From Annona cherimola (lineage: Eukaryota; Streptophyta; Magnoliopsida; Magnoliales; Annonaceae), in NCBI GenBank assembly GCA_030490835.1, contig CM059972.1, positions 54,603,563 through 54,667,562 on the forward strand: a stretch of DNA of 64,000 nucleotides, written 5' to 3'. A program made the translations under genes and the position numbers. How positions within the stretch are numbered: position 1 is the stretch's first letter; each line of letters starts with the position of its first letter. Shown one piece after another: positions 25,595 through 35,389 of the stretch. The notes under the pieces are model-generated. The model was not told where the DNA came from. It saw nothing but the letters and a program-made list of their open reading frames with translations, and searched no databases.

Positions 25595-27465
25595 TTATCT
25601 CTTTGGTACCCATTTTATGGGTCCATTTGGGTTAGTAACCTGATTTAATTTTTATTGTTCTAACTTAGAAAGCCCAAATCTCGTGTTTCTTGGAACCCAA
25701 ACTAATTTTGCACCATGGTCATATAATTTCTTAAAGTTACATTTATAGACTTTATGACCCATCTTATTGCAAAAATTGCAAGCAATTGGTAATCTAGGAG
25801 TAGGCCTCCAAGTATGTATTGATTCAACAATTGGACTTCTAGTCCACGTAGTATGTTTCCCTTTGGGCTTGTGGATAGGTGCAGTTTTGGTTTGATTTTT
25901 CCCAAGTATTGGCACATTCGATTCGCCACTTTCTCTTTGCTCAAATGTGGAGTATCCAAGACCTCTTTTATTTGTTTGAGAGGTCATGTTCAGAAACATT
26001 TTTATATTTTCTCCTGGATTAGAGAATTTAGCTAATGATTCATTTAAGGATTCATTCTCCTTTTTCAATTTCTCTACTTCTTTCAAAAGCAATTCATTTT
26101 CATCTTTCAGTTTTGATGTACTTTCAGCTAGTTTTCCATTTACAATAATAATGGAATTGCATTGTTGTCTCTTTAATGATAACTTATTTCCTAGCTTTTT
26201 GATTTCCTCATATAATGAATCATATGCATGTTGTAATTTTTCTAATTCAGCACATTTGAGACATTCTTGAATAGAAGAGTGAGTAGATTGAGAATAGCCA
26301 AATTTGGAAATTACCTCTTCATTACTTGTGTACTTGGTTGAGGTGGTTTGCTCTTCTAAAACTTCCGTTGTGTTTAAACACAACAAATCTTCTTCTTGCT
26401 CAATCCGCGCCATGCAGCATATTCTTGCACAATTTGCTGCATCAAAATCATCGGTTGAGGAGCTACTTGTTGATGAAGTTTCTTCGTTCACGTACATTCC
26501 TCTTCCCTTTGGCCTTTGGATTTTCTGCTTTCATGTCTTTCCCTCCTTTCTTGTTGATCCTTTGATTTTTCTTCGGGTGTAGGACATTGAGCTTGCATAT
26601 GTCCCATACCGCCGCATCTATAGCACTTTGTAGTCTCCTCCTTCTTCTCTTTTCGAGGTCTCTCTTGGAGATCCTTGAAGTTCTTTTCTCTCCTTACGAA
26701 CTTTTGAAATTTCCGGGTTAACAATGCAATGTCTTCATCGTCGTTATGAGATGAGGAGGTTGACTCATCCGAGTTATGTGCTGCTTTCAATGCAATGGTT
26801 CTCTTGCCTTTGTGTTGATCCTGGTTTCTTTTCTTGATTAGCTCATGTGACATTAATGAGCTAATAAGATCTTCTAGCTTCAATGTGTTTAGGTCTTTGG
26901 TTTCTTCTATTGCAGTAATTTTTGGAGTCCATGAATCGGGTACCGCCCTTAGAATCTTCATAACCTGTTCAGATTCAGAAATTGCCCTTCCAAGACCTTT
27001 CAAGGCATTAGTAATTTTAGAGAATCTAGCAAATATTTCAGAAATATTTTCTGTTTCTAGCATTCTAAAGCTTTCCAATTCTCGAATCAAAATATTTCTC
27101 CTTGTCCCTTGGACTTGAGAAGTTCCTTCATAGATAGATGTTAAAGTATCCCATATTTCTTTTGCAATTAGACAAGAAGATACTCTATCATATTCAGAAG
27201 CTGTAACAGCACAAAATAGTGAGTTCATAGCTTTAGCATTGCTCTTTATAGTTCTTACTTCCTCTTCGGTCCATTTGGAAGCTCTTTCATCAATAGGCAA
27301 GGTTATACCACCTTGGATTGCAATCCAAGAGTCCATATCTGTAGCCATGATGAGTTGTTTCATACATAGCTTCCAATAGCCGAAGTTATTCCCATCAAAC
27401 AATGGTGGCCTAGTAAAAGACTGGCCTTCGGCAAATGCGGGAACGGAAGTCGATTGGGATGCCAT
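25595..27465 (-). pseudogene. copia-2 gag with two CCHC knuckles, frameshifted
   Basis: I place the start at ATG 27463-27465 (MASQSTSV), 36 bases inside the PBS; an open frame extends upstream into the LTR but that part is not gag-like. Order: an N-terminal LFDGNNFGYWK motif and a UBN2/DUF4219-type capsid domain (to about 26840), then knuckle 1 CYRCGGMGHMQAQC (near 26600). An acidic/Ser stretch and a coiled coil (about 26290-26040) follow, then knuckle 2 CNFCNKMGHKVYKC (near 25750) and a WVPRNTRF tail. One T present in copia-3 is missing near 26519, which shifts the frame. A TAA at 25652-25654 replaces a Gln codon. The natural end is probably TAA 25595-25597. Confidence 0.92.
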
Positions 27466-27500
27466 ATCAATAAGATCACTCTGGTAAAACTCAAAGACCT

Positions 27501-27512
27501 GCTCTGATACCA
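27501..27512 (-). promoter_or_regulatory. copia-2 primer-binding site (initiator tRNA-Met type)
   Basis: TGGTATCAGAGC on the minus strand lies two bases inside the 5' LTR. This is the standard plant copia/gypsy PBS complementary to the 3' end of initiator tRNA-Met. Confidence 0.95.
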
Positions 27513-27514
27513 CT

Positions 27515-29150
27515 TGTTGGTCCCGAGTTAATGACAATTACCCAAGAGGGGAGGGGTGAATTGGGTATTTAAAAATTTTAAACTTAAACAGAAACTTTAC
27601 CCCGGATTAATCTAGTCCCCTTTATGAAGAAACAGAATGGAAAGCAATATAGTGTAGAGAGCAAAATAAACATCAACACACAAGATTTTATAGTGATTCG
27701 GGCAACCTCCCTACTCCACTCTTCCAAGCTCACACTCTTGCGACTTAGGTTCCACTATGTATTCCGCGAATACAACTAGAGTCTCCACTCTCTTCTAGAT
27801 TCTAGCTCTAGGGGGCATATACAACCAAAGCCTCCGCTCTCTTCTAGATTCTAGCTCTAGGGGGCATATACAACCACAGCACAAGTAGGTGACGAGTTCT
27901 ACTTCAATCACACACTACTTTTCTTACACTTGATCTTAGTTACCCAAACTAAATCAAGTTCAATACAACAAGAAATAATAAAAGAAAGTTTCTACACGTT
28001 ACTGTTGTGTAGACGCAGATTTGGCGCAGAGAAGAACTTGTAGTGTAGGCTTAAAGATTCAGCAAGAAGCTCTTGGCAGTTTGAAGCAAGGTTCTTCTTC
28101 TAAAAATTGGCTTCATAACTTGAAGCTCTTAAAGATGGGAGTTATGCTCACTTAATAATTCTTAACTTCCCTCCTCATTCATATTGATTGCCTTTTATAA
28201 TTGTGGAGGGAATCTGAACGTTTGGAAATAGGTGGCGCACATTTAATGCACCAACGTTTGAAAATTTTCCGACCATTGCGACCCAAGTCGCAGATGGAGT
28301 CGACTTCAGGTGCGACTTCGCCTGTTCGCAACAACTTCAAGTTCCAGTCTGGGTCGACTTGGTCCTCGACTTGACCCAAGTCGCAGGTGGAGTCGACTTC
28401 GGGTGCGACTTCACCTCGACAGCTTGCTTGATGAACTTGAAATCCTTGGAATGCTTTGCTTTCTTGAGTTTCTTCATGTTTGGTTGTTCTTCCTTTAAGA
28501 CTCTTTATGATTCTTTTATCTTAAACACATTTGACTCCATGTCTTCAGTCTTGAGTCTTGGAGTATTGGAGTGCATAAGAGAAATCCAAATGCATGATCT
28601 CGATTCTCCATGAGAAATATGCAGCTTTGCTTTGGTCTTCAATTGATCCTCATTTGATCTTCATTTTCTTTTGAATCTCTTGAAGCTATCATTGAGTTAT
28701 CTTGATCTGCATGTTTCCATATTGAAGTCGAAGTCGGAGTCGACTTGATCTGCGACTTCACCCAAGTCGCATGCGGAGTCGACTTGGGATGTGACTTCGG
28801 CAGTTCTCGTTCTCGATTTCAACTCTGGAAGGAAACGATGTTTCGAATTCGATGCTGGAGTCGACTTGGTCTGCGACTTCACCCAAGTCGCAAGCGGAGT
28901 CGACTTGGGATGCGACTTCGGCACCTCTTATTCTCGATTTCAACTCTGGAAGGGAATGACGTCTTGAAGTCGCTTCTTTAGTCGACTTGGGGATCGACTT
29001 GGCCTAAGTCGAAGCCTTGTCATGCTTCATATTCTTCAAATTTATAACCTTAAGTCATTTCCACAAACATGTTACTAACCAAAACTTATTCAAATTGATT
29101 TGTTAATCATCAAAACATAGACTTGGCTTATTTTCCACATATTTCCAACA
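27515..29150 (-). repeat. copia-2 5' LTR
   Basis: This 1636-bp LTR pairs with 20563-22188. The TATA-like motif is at 27685-27693 (minus). CGACTT/AAGTCG clusters lie at 28270-28415 and 28720-29010. The 19-base hairpin occurs twice here (28752-28770 and 28873-28891) but once in the 3' LTR: a gain or loss of a repeat unit of about 40 bp since insertion. TAGGG follows at 29151. Confidence 0.95.
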
Positions 29151-29429
29151 TAGGGTAGTTGAGAAGGGGTAGCATAATTGCATAACTTCTGTGAGCAAAA
29201 GGCCCCGAAATGGAAACCAAGAAAATATTAGAAGATATATAGTTTAATTTTGAAAATTCAAAGGTTTTGAAATTCTTTTATAAGGATTTTAAGATGTATT
29301 ATTTTTCAAACATTTCAAATGTTTATCAAAATATTTTACTCAAAATTTTTCTGAAAGAATTTAAGGAAGGTCATCCTAAAATTAGATTTCAAATGATAAC
29401 TTATTTAAAGTGGGTGCGCTCACTTTACA

Positions 29430-29605
29430 AGTTGACACGGCTGCGGTTTGTGATGTATTTTTTTAAATGATTTTTTTAAAGACACAGACTTCGGTCTGTG
29501 ATGTTTTTAAGTTATGGATGCAGACTGAGGTCTGTGATTCTGGTTTTAAAGGATACGAACTGCAGTCTGTAATACTTTAAACCAACCGGACTGCGGTCCG
29601 TCATG
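29430..29605 (+). repeat. Array of short ACTGCGGT-type hairpins in LTR-A1
   Basis: Five short inverted repeats are spaced about 35-40 bases apart. The best is CACAGAC-TTCG-GTCTGTG at 29483-29500, a perfect 7-bp stem with a TTCG loop. Another is CGGAC-TGCG-GTCCG at 29587-29600. Equivalent arrays sit at 40139-40310 (LTR-A4), inverted at about 15930-16080 (LTR-A3), and in decayed form at 6388-6490. Confidence 0.8.
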
Positions 29606-30105
29606 ATGATGTATGGTGCACTAGTACAAGGAATAGGCCGATTGTAAAGCACGGTTGGAATGACCGGGGACCCCTCTACATAAGGCCAAGTCGCTAAGAG
29701 ATGGCAGGAGTGCCAGCGGCGCCCTCCCTGCGATGGGAGCAGGATAAAGGAACAGCCGCTGGCTAGAGTGCTGTTAAGGATTCTTTTCCAAAAAGGTAGC
29801 ATGATCACTTGTTAAGTGTCACTACTGGATTGAGAGAAATGCATTTGCTTATGTTTTGCTTTCTAAAAGCCTAAAAATTGGGACATGAAAGCATTTTTAA
29901 GAAAAGTTATCCTAAAAGGATTTTTATGAAATGATTACCCTAAAAATAGGGTGTTTTACACAAAAGTGTAAATAACAGGAATGAAAGGAAATATTTTTAT
30001 GCAAATGCATTTGTGGAAATGGTTTATGTATCTCATATGATTTGTTTGTTATAAACAAGCCCCAAGACGGGGATTATGAGAAGGATTTATGTCAAACTTG
30101 TTTTT

Positions 30106-30415
30106 GGACATAAGAATGTCCATTATTAAAGAGCCTAAATGAAAAGTGTTTATGGACATGAGTATGTCCAATGCCAAAGTGTTTTAATGAAAGGTGTTTT
30201 AGGACATATGAATGTCCATTGCCAAAGTAAGCTATGTAAAAAATGTTTTGAGGCATTAAATGTCTCTTGGCTAAAGGATTTTATAATGAAAAATATTTTT
30301 GGACATAAAAATGTCCTTTGCCGAGAAAGGCTTATGTGAATGATGTTTTAGGACATGAGAATGTCCTCCTTTGCCAAATGAATTATGAGAAAAATGTTTT
30401 GGACGTAAAACATCC
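30106..30415 (+). repeat. Minisatellite of GGACAT...ATGTCC hairpins, period about 48-50
   Basis: Seven units each contain GGACAT-3 to 4 nt-ATGTCC or a decayed form, starting near 30106, 30154, 30202, 30250, 30301, 30351 and 30401. Further single copies occur near 30581 and 30628. Related arrays are at 15090-15420 (minus), 40813-41060 and 42804-43000. As 48 is divisible by 3, one frame stays open (30139-30339), giving a GHMNVHCQ-like peptide repeat. Confidence 0.82.
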
Positions 30416-31140
30416 ACTGGCAAAAGATGGTTTTATGTAAAGGTCTTGGAACATTGGAAATGTTCACTCAAGAAAAAAAAAGAATTAATTATAAAGGGTA
30501 AAACATGTATGTTTTGCTTTAACAAGCTCGGACGTGGCTTGTAAATGATTTTAAGAATGAATGTTTTATGATAATGTTCAAGGACATAGAATTGTCCTCA
30601 TGAACAAAGGAATTCATGATAATGTTTTAGGACATATAAATGTCCTCAAGAAAAAGGTATTCAAGATGTTTAATGAAATAATTTTCAAGGAAGTCTTGCC
30701 CTAAAAGATAAAATGATTGCTTACTGAGTTGTCACTCACGTTTTATTTTCCCAAACCTTAGACAGGTACCGAGAAACTCAAGGGGTCAATGGACCTAAGC
30801 AATGAAGGAAGGTACGAAGTAGTACCCAGGTGGGCTAAAAGGATTAGCCATGATGAGTTGAATGCTATGAATGGAAGTTTTCAGGTATGTTGATATATAT
30901 GTGAAATTGTTTAAAGTTCTGAGTTCTAGGTGAACTAATGATTGATTATATGTATGTATGCAATGGAAATGCCATGATTAGGTCTAGAGGACCTTTAATG
31001 TATAAGTCCATGTTGAGAAGTTATAAAGGATTTGTACAAGTGAATACAAGTGTTCCATTGCTTATGTTATAAATGAAATGACGATGAATGAAGAACTGAA
31101 ATTTTTTTTGGACGAGTTCCAATTAAGAACCCGCCGCGTG

Positions 31141-31160
31141 ATCAGAGCAACAATCCTGAT
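31141..31160 (+). other. Conserved U5 stem-loop of LTR-A1
   Basis: ATCAGA-GCAACAAT-CCTGAT, 60 bases before the LTR end. The same ATCAGG-8 nt-CCTGAT element is at 53522-53541 and 63658-63677, inverted at 14422-14441, and in a partly mutated form at 47071-47090. It always follows a CCGCGTG-like word and lies 60-68 bases from the LTR end. Confidence 0.75.
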
Positions 31161-31220
31161 TCACATTTACCAATCAATAAGGTCTTGAGGTAAGGAAGTG
31201 ACGTCTCGATTTGGGGCGCA

Positions 31221-32888
31221 ACTTTTTCAGTCCATCTACTATGCCAGCGAAACCCTGAACGAGGCGCAAATGAATTATACCACGATAGAGAAGGAATTGC
31301 TAGCGGTGGTCTTTGCATTCGACAAATTCAGAGCCTATTTTGTGGGGACCAAAGTGATTGTGTACACAGACTATTCGGCCATTAAGTATTTGATCGAGAA
31401 GAAAGATGCAAACCCACGCTTGATCCGGTGGGTTTTATTGCTGCAAGAGTTCGACCTTGAAATTAAAGACTGGAAAGGAGCTGAAAACCAGGTTGCTGAT
31501 CATTTATCCAGTCTCGAGAGAAACCAGCTAGTTCAAGACACAGAGCAGATTCGAGAAGTGTTCCCTGATGAGCAGCTATTTTCCATCTGTCCAAGCAGTC
31601 CACCTTGGTACGCAGACTTCGTAAACTATATCGTCAGTGGACTATTGCCTCCGGAGTTGAATTCACATCAAAGGAAGAAGTTTCTCCACGACGTGAAATT
31701 CTATTTCTAGGATGATCCATTCTTGTTCAAGCAATGCCCAAACCAATTATATCAGAGATGTATTCCAGAATGTGAACGGGAATTTATATTGCAAAGCTGC
31801 CATTCATCACCATATGGGGGTCACTTCTAAGGAGGCAAAATTGCAGCCAAGGTACTCTAGTCCTGGTTTTACTAGCCATCTTTGTTCAAGGATGCCCATT
31901 TCTTTGTCAAAAGATGCAATCAATGCCAGCGGATGGGTAGTATTTCCAAAAGACATGAAATGCTTCTCACTAATGTCATTGAAGTGGAAATATTCGATGT
32001 ATGGGGTATTGATTTCATGGGTCCCTTCATCCCTTCCTTTGGAAACCAATATATTCTAGTAGTTCTGGATTATGTTTCTAAATGGGTTGAAGCGATTCCC
32101 ACTCAAGCAGGTGACGCCAAAATGGTTCTAAAATTCATCAAGAAGAATATTTTTACGCATTTCGGCACACCCTAGGTGATTACTAGTGATGGAGGCTCTC
32201 ATTTTTGCTACCGGCAATTCATAACAATTTTGCACAAATACAGAGTACTCAATAGGGTGACGACAACTTATCATTCATAAGCCAATGGACAAGTTGAGTT
32301 GGCCAACAGAGAACTGAAGCAGATTCTGGAGAAAACAATTGGGTCATCTCGAAAGGATTGGTCTATCAAGCTGGAAGACGCGCTATGGGCGTATCGAACT
32401 TCTTACAAAACCCGGTTTGGAATGTCTCCCTACCAACTGGTTTATGGAAAGGCTTGCCATCTGCCACTGGAATTGGAACATAATGCTATTTGGGCGATAA
32501 GGAAATTAAACCTGGCCATACAACAAGCAGGGGAGCGTCGATGCTGCAACTCAATGAGCTAGATGAATTCCGAATGCAGGCGTATGAAAATGCCAAGATC
32601 TATAAAGAAAAAATAAAGAAATGGCATGACAAGAAGATTTTGCCACAGAAGTTCGAGCCAGGTCAAAGAGTCCTGCTTTTCAATTCCAGATTAAAGTTGT
32701 TTCCAGGGAAGTTCAAATCACGATGGTCGGGACCATTCATGGTGATAAAGGCGACTGAGCACGGAGTAGTGAAAATATTCAACGAGGCATCCGGTAACAG
32801 TTTCGTCGTGAATGTGCAACGTCTAAAGCATTATATGGGAGACGATCTGCAGTGTTGCAAGGTGGTGGTGGAATTGAAAGACACTTAA
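31221..32888 (+). pseudogene. Athila-like pol remnant: RNase H and integrase
   Basis: RNase H starts inside the motif [20 protein letters not shown] and has [10 protein letters not shown]; a [12 protein letters not shown] end follows (to about 31520). Integrase has the zinc region (CHSSPYGGHF ... CNQCQRMG, 31795-31935), the catalytic motifs GIDFMGPF (about 32010), TSDGGSHF (about 32185) and [10 protein letters not shown] (about 32290), and [12 protein letters not shown] (32377-32412). The C-terminal part has LKLFPGKFKSRWSGPF. Breaks: TAG 31708-31710, TAA near 31828, TAG near 31858 and 31873, TAG 32173-32175, TAA near 32278, and a frame change near 32540. The RT core is missing. Confidence 0.92.
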
Positions 32889-33836
32889 ACAGCGGGAACG
32901 TCGGGCTGAGGACGCTAAACTTAGCGCTGAATGGGAGGCAACTCATTACTCATTTTTATTTTTATTTTTGTAGGAGAATGATTTGGAGCTCAATTTCATA
33001 AAGATCATGCTAGGAAGCAATTGAGAGCACAATTTTCAGAAAAAAATCACCAAAGAACATCAGCACCTAGGTGCCGCATTGTGGTACCCTGGCGCCAAGA
33101 GCATTATCACGAAGAACACGGAGCGCACCACTGGTGCTTAGGCACCGCATGAGGGCGCCCCGGCATGGGTAATGGATAGTGCGACCCGGACGACCTTATA
33201 AAGCTCAGGTTAGGGTTCTAAACCCTAATCGCAAGCCCCGGTGCTACCCCTTTTCTCACCTCTTCATCTCCAATCGTTGTTGCCTTGATTCCAATCCATT
33301 CAAACCACATTTCATCATCAATCATACCACCAATCTCACATCCATTCATTCCTTTCCATTTTCCATTCTGTTTCCACTTTTTCCCCTTTCTTAGATCCAT
33401 CTCAAATCCATCCAAACATCAAGTTTTTCCACACCATATCACAAGCCCCATCCCTACATCTATTTTCTATTCATTTCCCCTCCATTTCACCCCCATGTCA
33501 AGCCCCATCTCCCCTTTTTCTTCCAGGCCGGCGCCGATTTTCGAAGGCAGCACGGCGGCGCCTAGGTGCCACCATACCGCACCCCGGCGCCAGTTCAGAA
33601 AACTGTATTTTCAAAATTCCAAGTTGAAAAGCTCTCGGGGTAAATTCTCTTATTCTTTGGTGAATTCTAAGTGTGTTGCAAGTTGTTTGGTGGTTGATTA
33701 CTGCAAGATTGGCATTTGGATTGGAATTTGTGTGGTTGGACGACAGATTTGAGTTCAGTGTGCAGTTCTTGGGGGTTGCTTGTTTGATTTGGATGTGGAC
33801 TGTTGTTTGAGAAATTATTTGATATATATTGGAGAC
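32889..33836 (+). other. Athila-like pol-to-ORF spacer with GGCGCC words
   Basis: No gene is supported; the open frame at 33285-33752 reads CT-rich DNA and has no conserved features. Two zones (33065-33170 and 33525-33595) are rich in GGCGCC, GGTGCC, GGTACC and CCTAGG palindromes. A pyrimidine-rich zone (33240-33500) precedes the downstream ORF and looks like an intron/leader; TGGTGGTTGATTACTGCAAG-type sequence follows. Confidence 0.65.
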
Positions 33837-35389
33837 ATGGCTTCCTCATCCTCCGCCAAAAGGAAGAAGACTCAGGATCCAATTGAGTTGGATGCCAACC
33901 GCTTCGTGTCCGCTCACGCTTTCAAGCGGTACACGGACTCGTTGCAAAAGCGCCACTTGATTCCAGAACGGGACATAAAGATCGAGTCATTCTCCGACAA
34001 CTTCATCAACGCCTTGAATGCCCAAGGTTGGCAAAGGTTCTTGGCGCGGCCTTAGCCCGCGATCGTGCTAGTGGTAAAGGAATTCTACACCAATGTGGTG
34101 TAGCACGAGCAGGGCAGGGTCAAGGTTCGAGGGAAGATCGTCCCATTTCACCCTAGGCAATCAACTACTTCTATGGGATGCCCTCTTTCGATCGCCAAGA
34201 CCAGTACAAGGCCTTTTTGGAGGGAGAGGGCAGAGACGTCAACTCCATCACAAGGCATATCTGTGAAAAGCCTCCGACGTGGAAGTTGATGGGTGGGCAA
34301 CTCACATCCTTCAAGCGCAGCGGCATGATGTACGACGGGAGGATGTTTTTCCACTTTATCTCTGCCAGGATGATGTCGTCGACCCACATGAGTGAGGTGA
34401 TGATGGACAGGGCGCTCCTCTTGCATGCCATTTATAGTAGGATGACAATTCATGTGGGGAGACTAATTTACCACCAGATCTGTGCCAATGCAATAGTTCC
34501 CCGTGGCAGTTACTGGTTCCCATCACTGATCATAGGTCTCTACAAGAGGGCGGGAGTCAGATGGGAGGCGACGGAGGAAGTCTTGAACTGTCAGGCAATC
34601 ATCGACGACCTGTCCTACCGCACTCAGCCCCGAGTCCACACCGCCACGACTCGCCCCACGACAGCACCATCAACGGGACCCTCCTCTGAACCGCCAATTA
34701 CCAGCGAGCGACTGACCAACCTTGAGAACCTCATGGCGGCTCAAGCCAAGTTTTCACAGCAGTCCAACCGGGCAATGGAGGAGTGGCACATCGAGGCATC
34801 GACCCTTCCACCATTCCCGTTGGCGCCTCTGGAGTCCGAGCATGCTTCAGGCAGTCCTCCGAGTAGGGTTAGGAATTGGGGCGGGTCGACCCATGCCCCG
34901 ATCCTATTTAATACTGGGTCGGGTCAAATTTTGGATTTTTTAAAGATGGTGGGGCGAGTCGGGGCGGACCTACATTAAAAAAAACCTCATTCAATGCTAA
35001 TATTCATGTTTTATTTAATTATTTATATTTTATTTTGACTGATTAGTATTAGAGTTAAGCATATAGTAGTTAAATTAATATAAATTTGTCTTTATACTTG
35101 ATAGGTTCATAAATTTTTAAAAACTTCTTACTTGACCCGCAATTTTTACCAGACTCGTTGACTTGATATCGACCCGAATTTTGTCCCAAGACCTAGTAGA
35201 AAAAAGTAAGGGTCAAACCAACCTTGTCCCAACCCGGTATAAAAATAAGGGTCAAACGAGATTTTTGAAAAGTAACATCAGGGTTGGGCACACCCTAACC
35301 CGTCCTGACCCACCCTGATTCCCACCCCTACCTCCCAGAAGCATGGTGGCGAAAGCGAGGATGAGGACGCGACCGAGTCCGATTCATGA
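33837..35389 (+). pseudogene. Athila-like downstream ORF (putative plant transposon protein type), broken
   Basis: The start is ATG 33837. The protein begins with Ser/Lys-rich MASSSSAKRKK, like a basic nuclear-type tail. Next come RFVSAHAFKRY, HLIPERDIKIE, GWQRFLARP and VVKEFYTNV, then WKLMGGQLTSF, ARMMSSTHMSEVMMDRALLLHAI and HVGRLIYHQI. This word order matches, from memory, the Pfam 'putative plant transposon protein' domain found in ORFs downstream of pol in such elements; function unknown. The C-terminal part is Pro/Thr-rich, then acidic (GGESEDEDATESDS before TGA 35387). Breaks: TAG 34053, TAG 34101, a frame change near 34155-34170, and a MITE at 34864-35330. Confidence 0.75.
34864..35330 (+). 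mobile_element. hAT-type MITE, 467 bp, 8-bp TSD
   Basis: The left end TAGGGTTAGGAATTGGGG and the right end, inverted, TAGGGGTGGGAATCAGGG form imperfect terminal inverted repeats of about 24 bp. Eight-base target repeats flank it: CCTCCGAG (34856-34863) and CCTCCCAG (35331-35338). Subterminal GGGTC/GACCC words recur on both sides and the centre is AT-rich. It codes for nothing, so it depended on a transposase from elsewhere. The 8-bp TSD and TAGGG ends indicate the hAT superfamily. It interrupts the downstream ORF of the Athila-like element. Confidence 0.9.

Larger units (their letters stand above)
20563..29150 (-). mobile_element. copia-2: full-length Ty1/copia element, TSD TAGGG
   Basis: The element is 8588 bp, with LTRs of 1626 and 1636 bp in the same orientation, a PBS, a PPT, gag and pol. 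The perfect target duplication TAGGG lies at 20558-20562 and 29151-29155. The two LTRs look nearly identical apart from scattered substitutions and two indels of about 25-40 bp in the CGACTT clusters, so this is a fairly recent insertion. It cannot move by itself: gag has a frameshift and a stop, pol has four stops, and the RT motif is YVDN. Confidence 0.97.
29151..31220 (+). repeat. LTR-A1, part 3 of 3 (3' end)
   Basis: Continues from 20562 after copia-2. It ends with GGGGCGCA at 31220, where Athila-like coding sequence begins; the target copy would be ACTTT (31221-31225). It has the TGC/TTC hairpin array (29430-29605) and a GC-rich conserved block (29640-29800) with GGCCAAGTCG and GATCACTTGTTAAGTGTC. 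The period-48 hairpin array follows (30106-30415), then an acceptor-like CCAAACCTTAGACAG ending near 30765, and the U5 stem-loop (31141-31160). No protein gene is supported. Confidence 0.88.

Noticed and set aside
30139..30339. Small open frame with GHMNVHCQ-like repeats as a zinc-binding gene
   Set aside because: It lies in a 48-bp minisatellite inside an LTR; a period divisible by three keeps one frame open. Similarity to 15177-15377 (minus) follows from LTR homology. Kept only as a finding.
33285..33752. 155-codon frame upstream of the Athila-like downstream ORF as a gene
   Set aside because: Pyrimidine-rich low-complexity translation with no conserved feature; better seen as leader or intron-like spacer.
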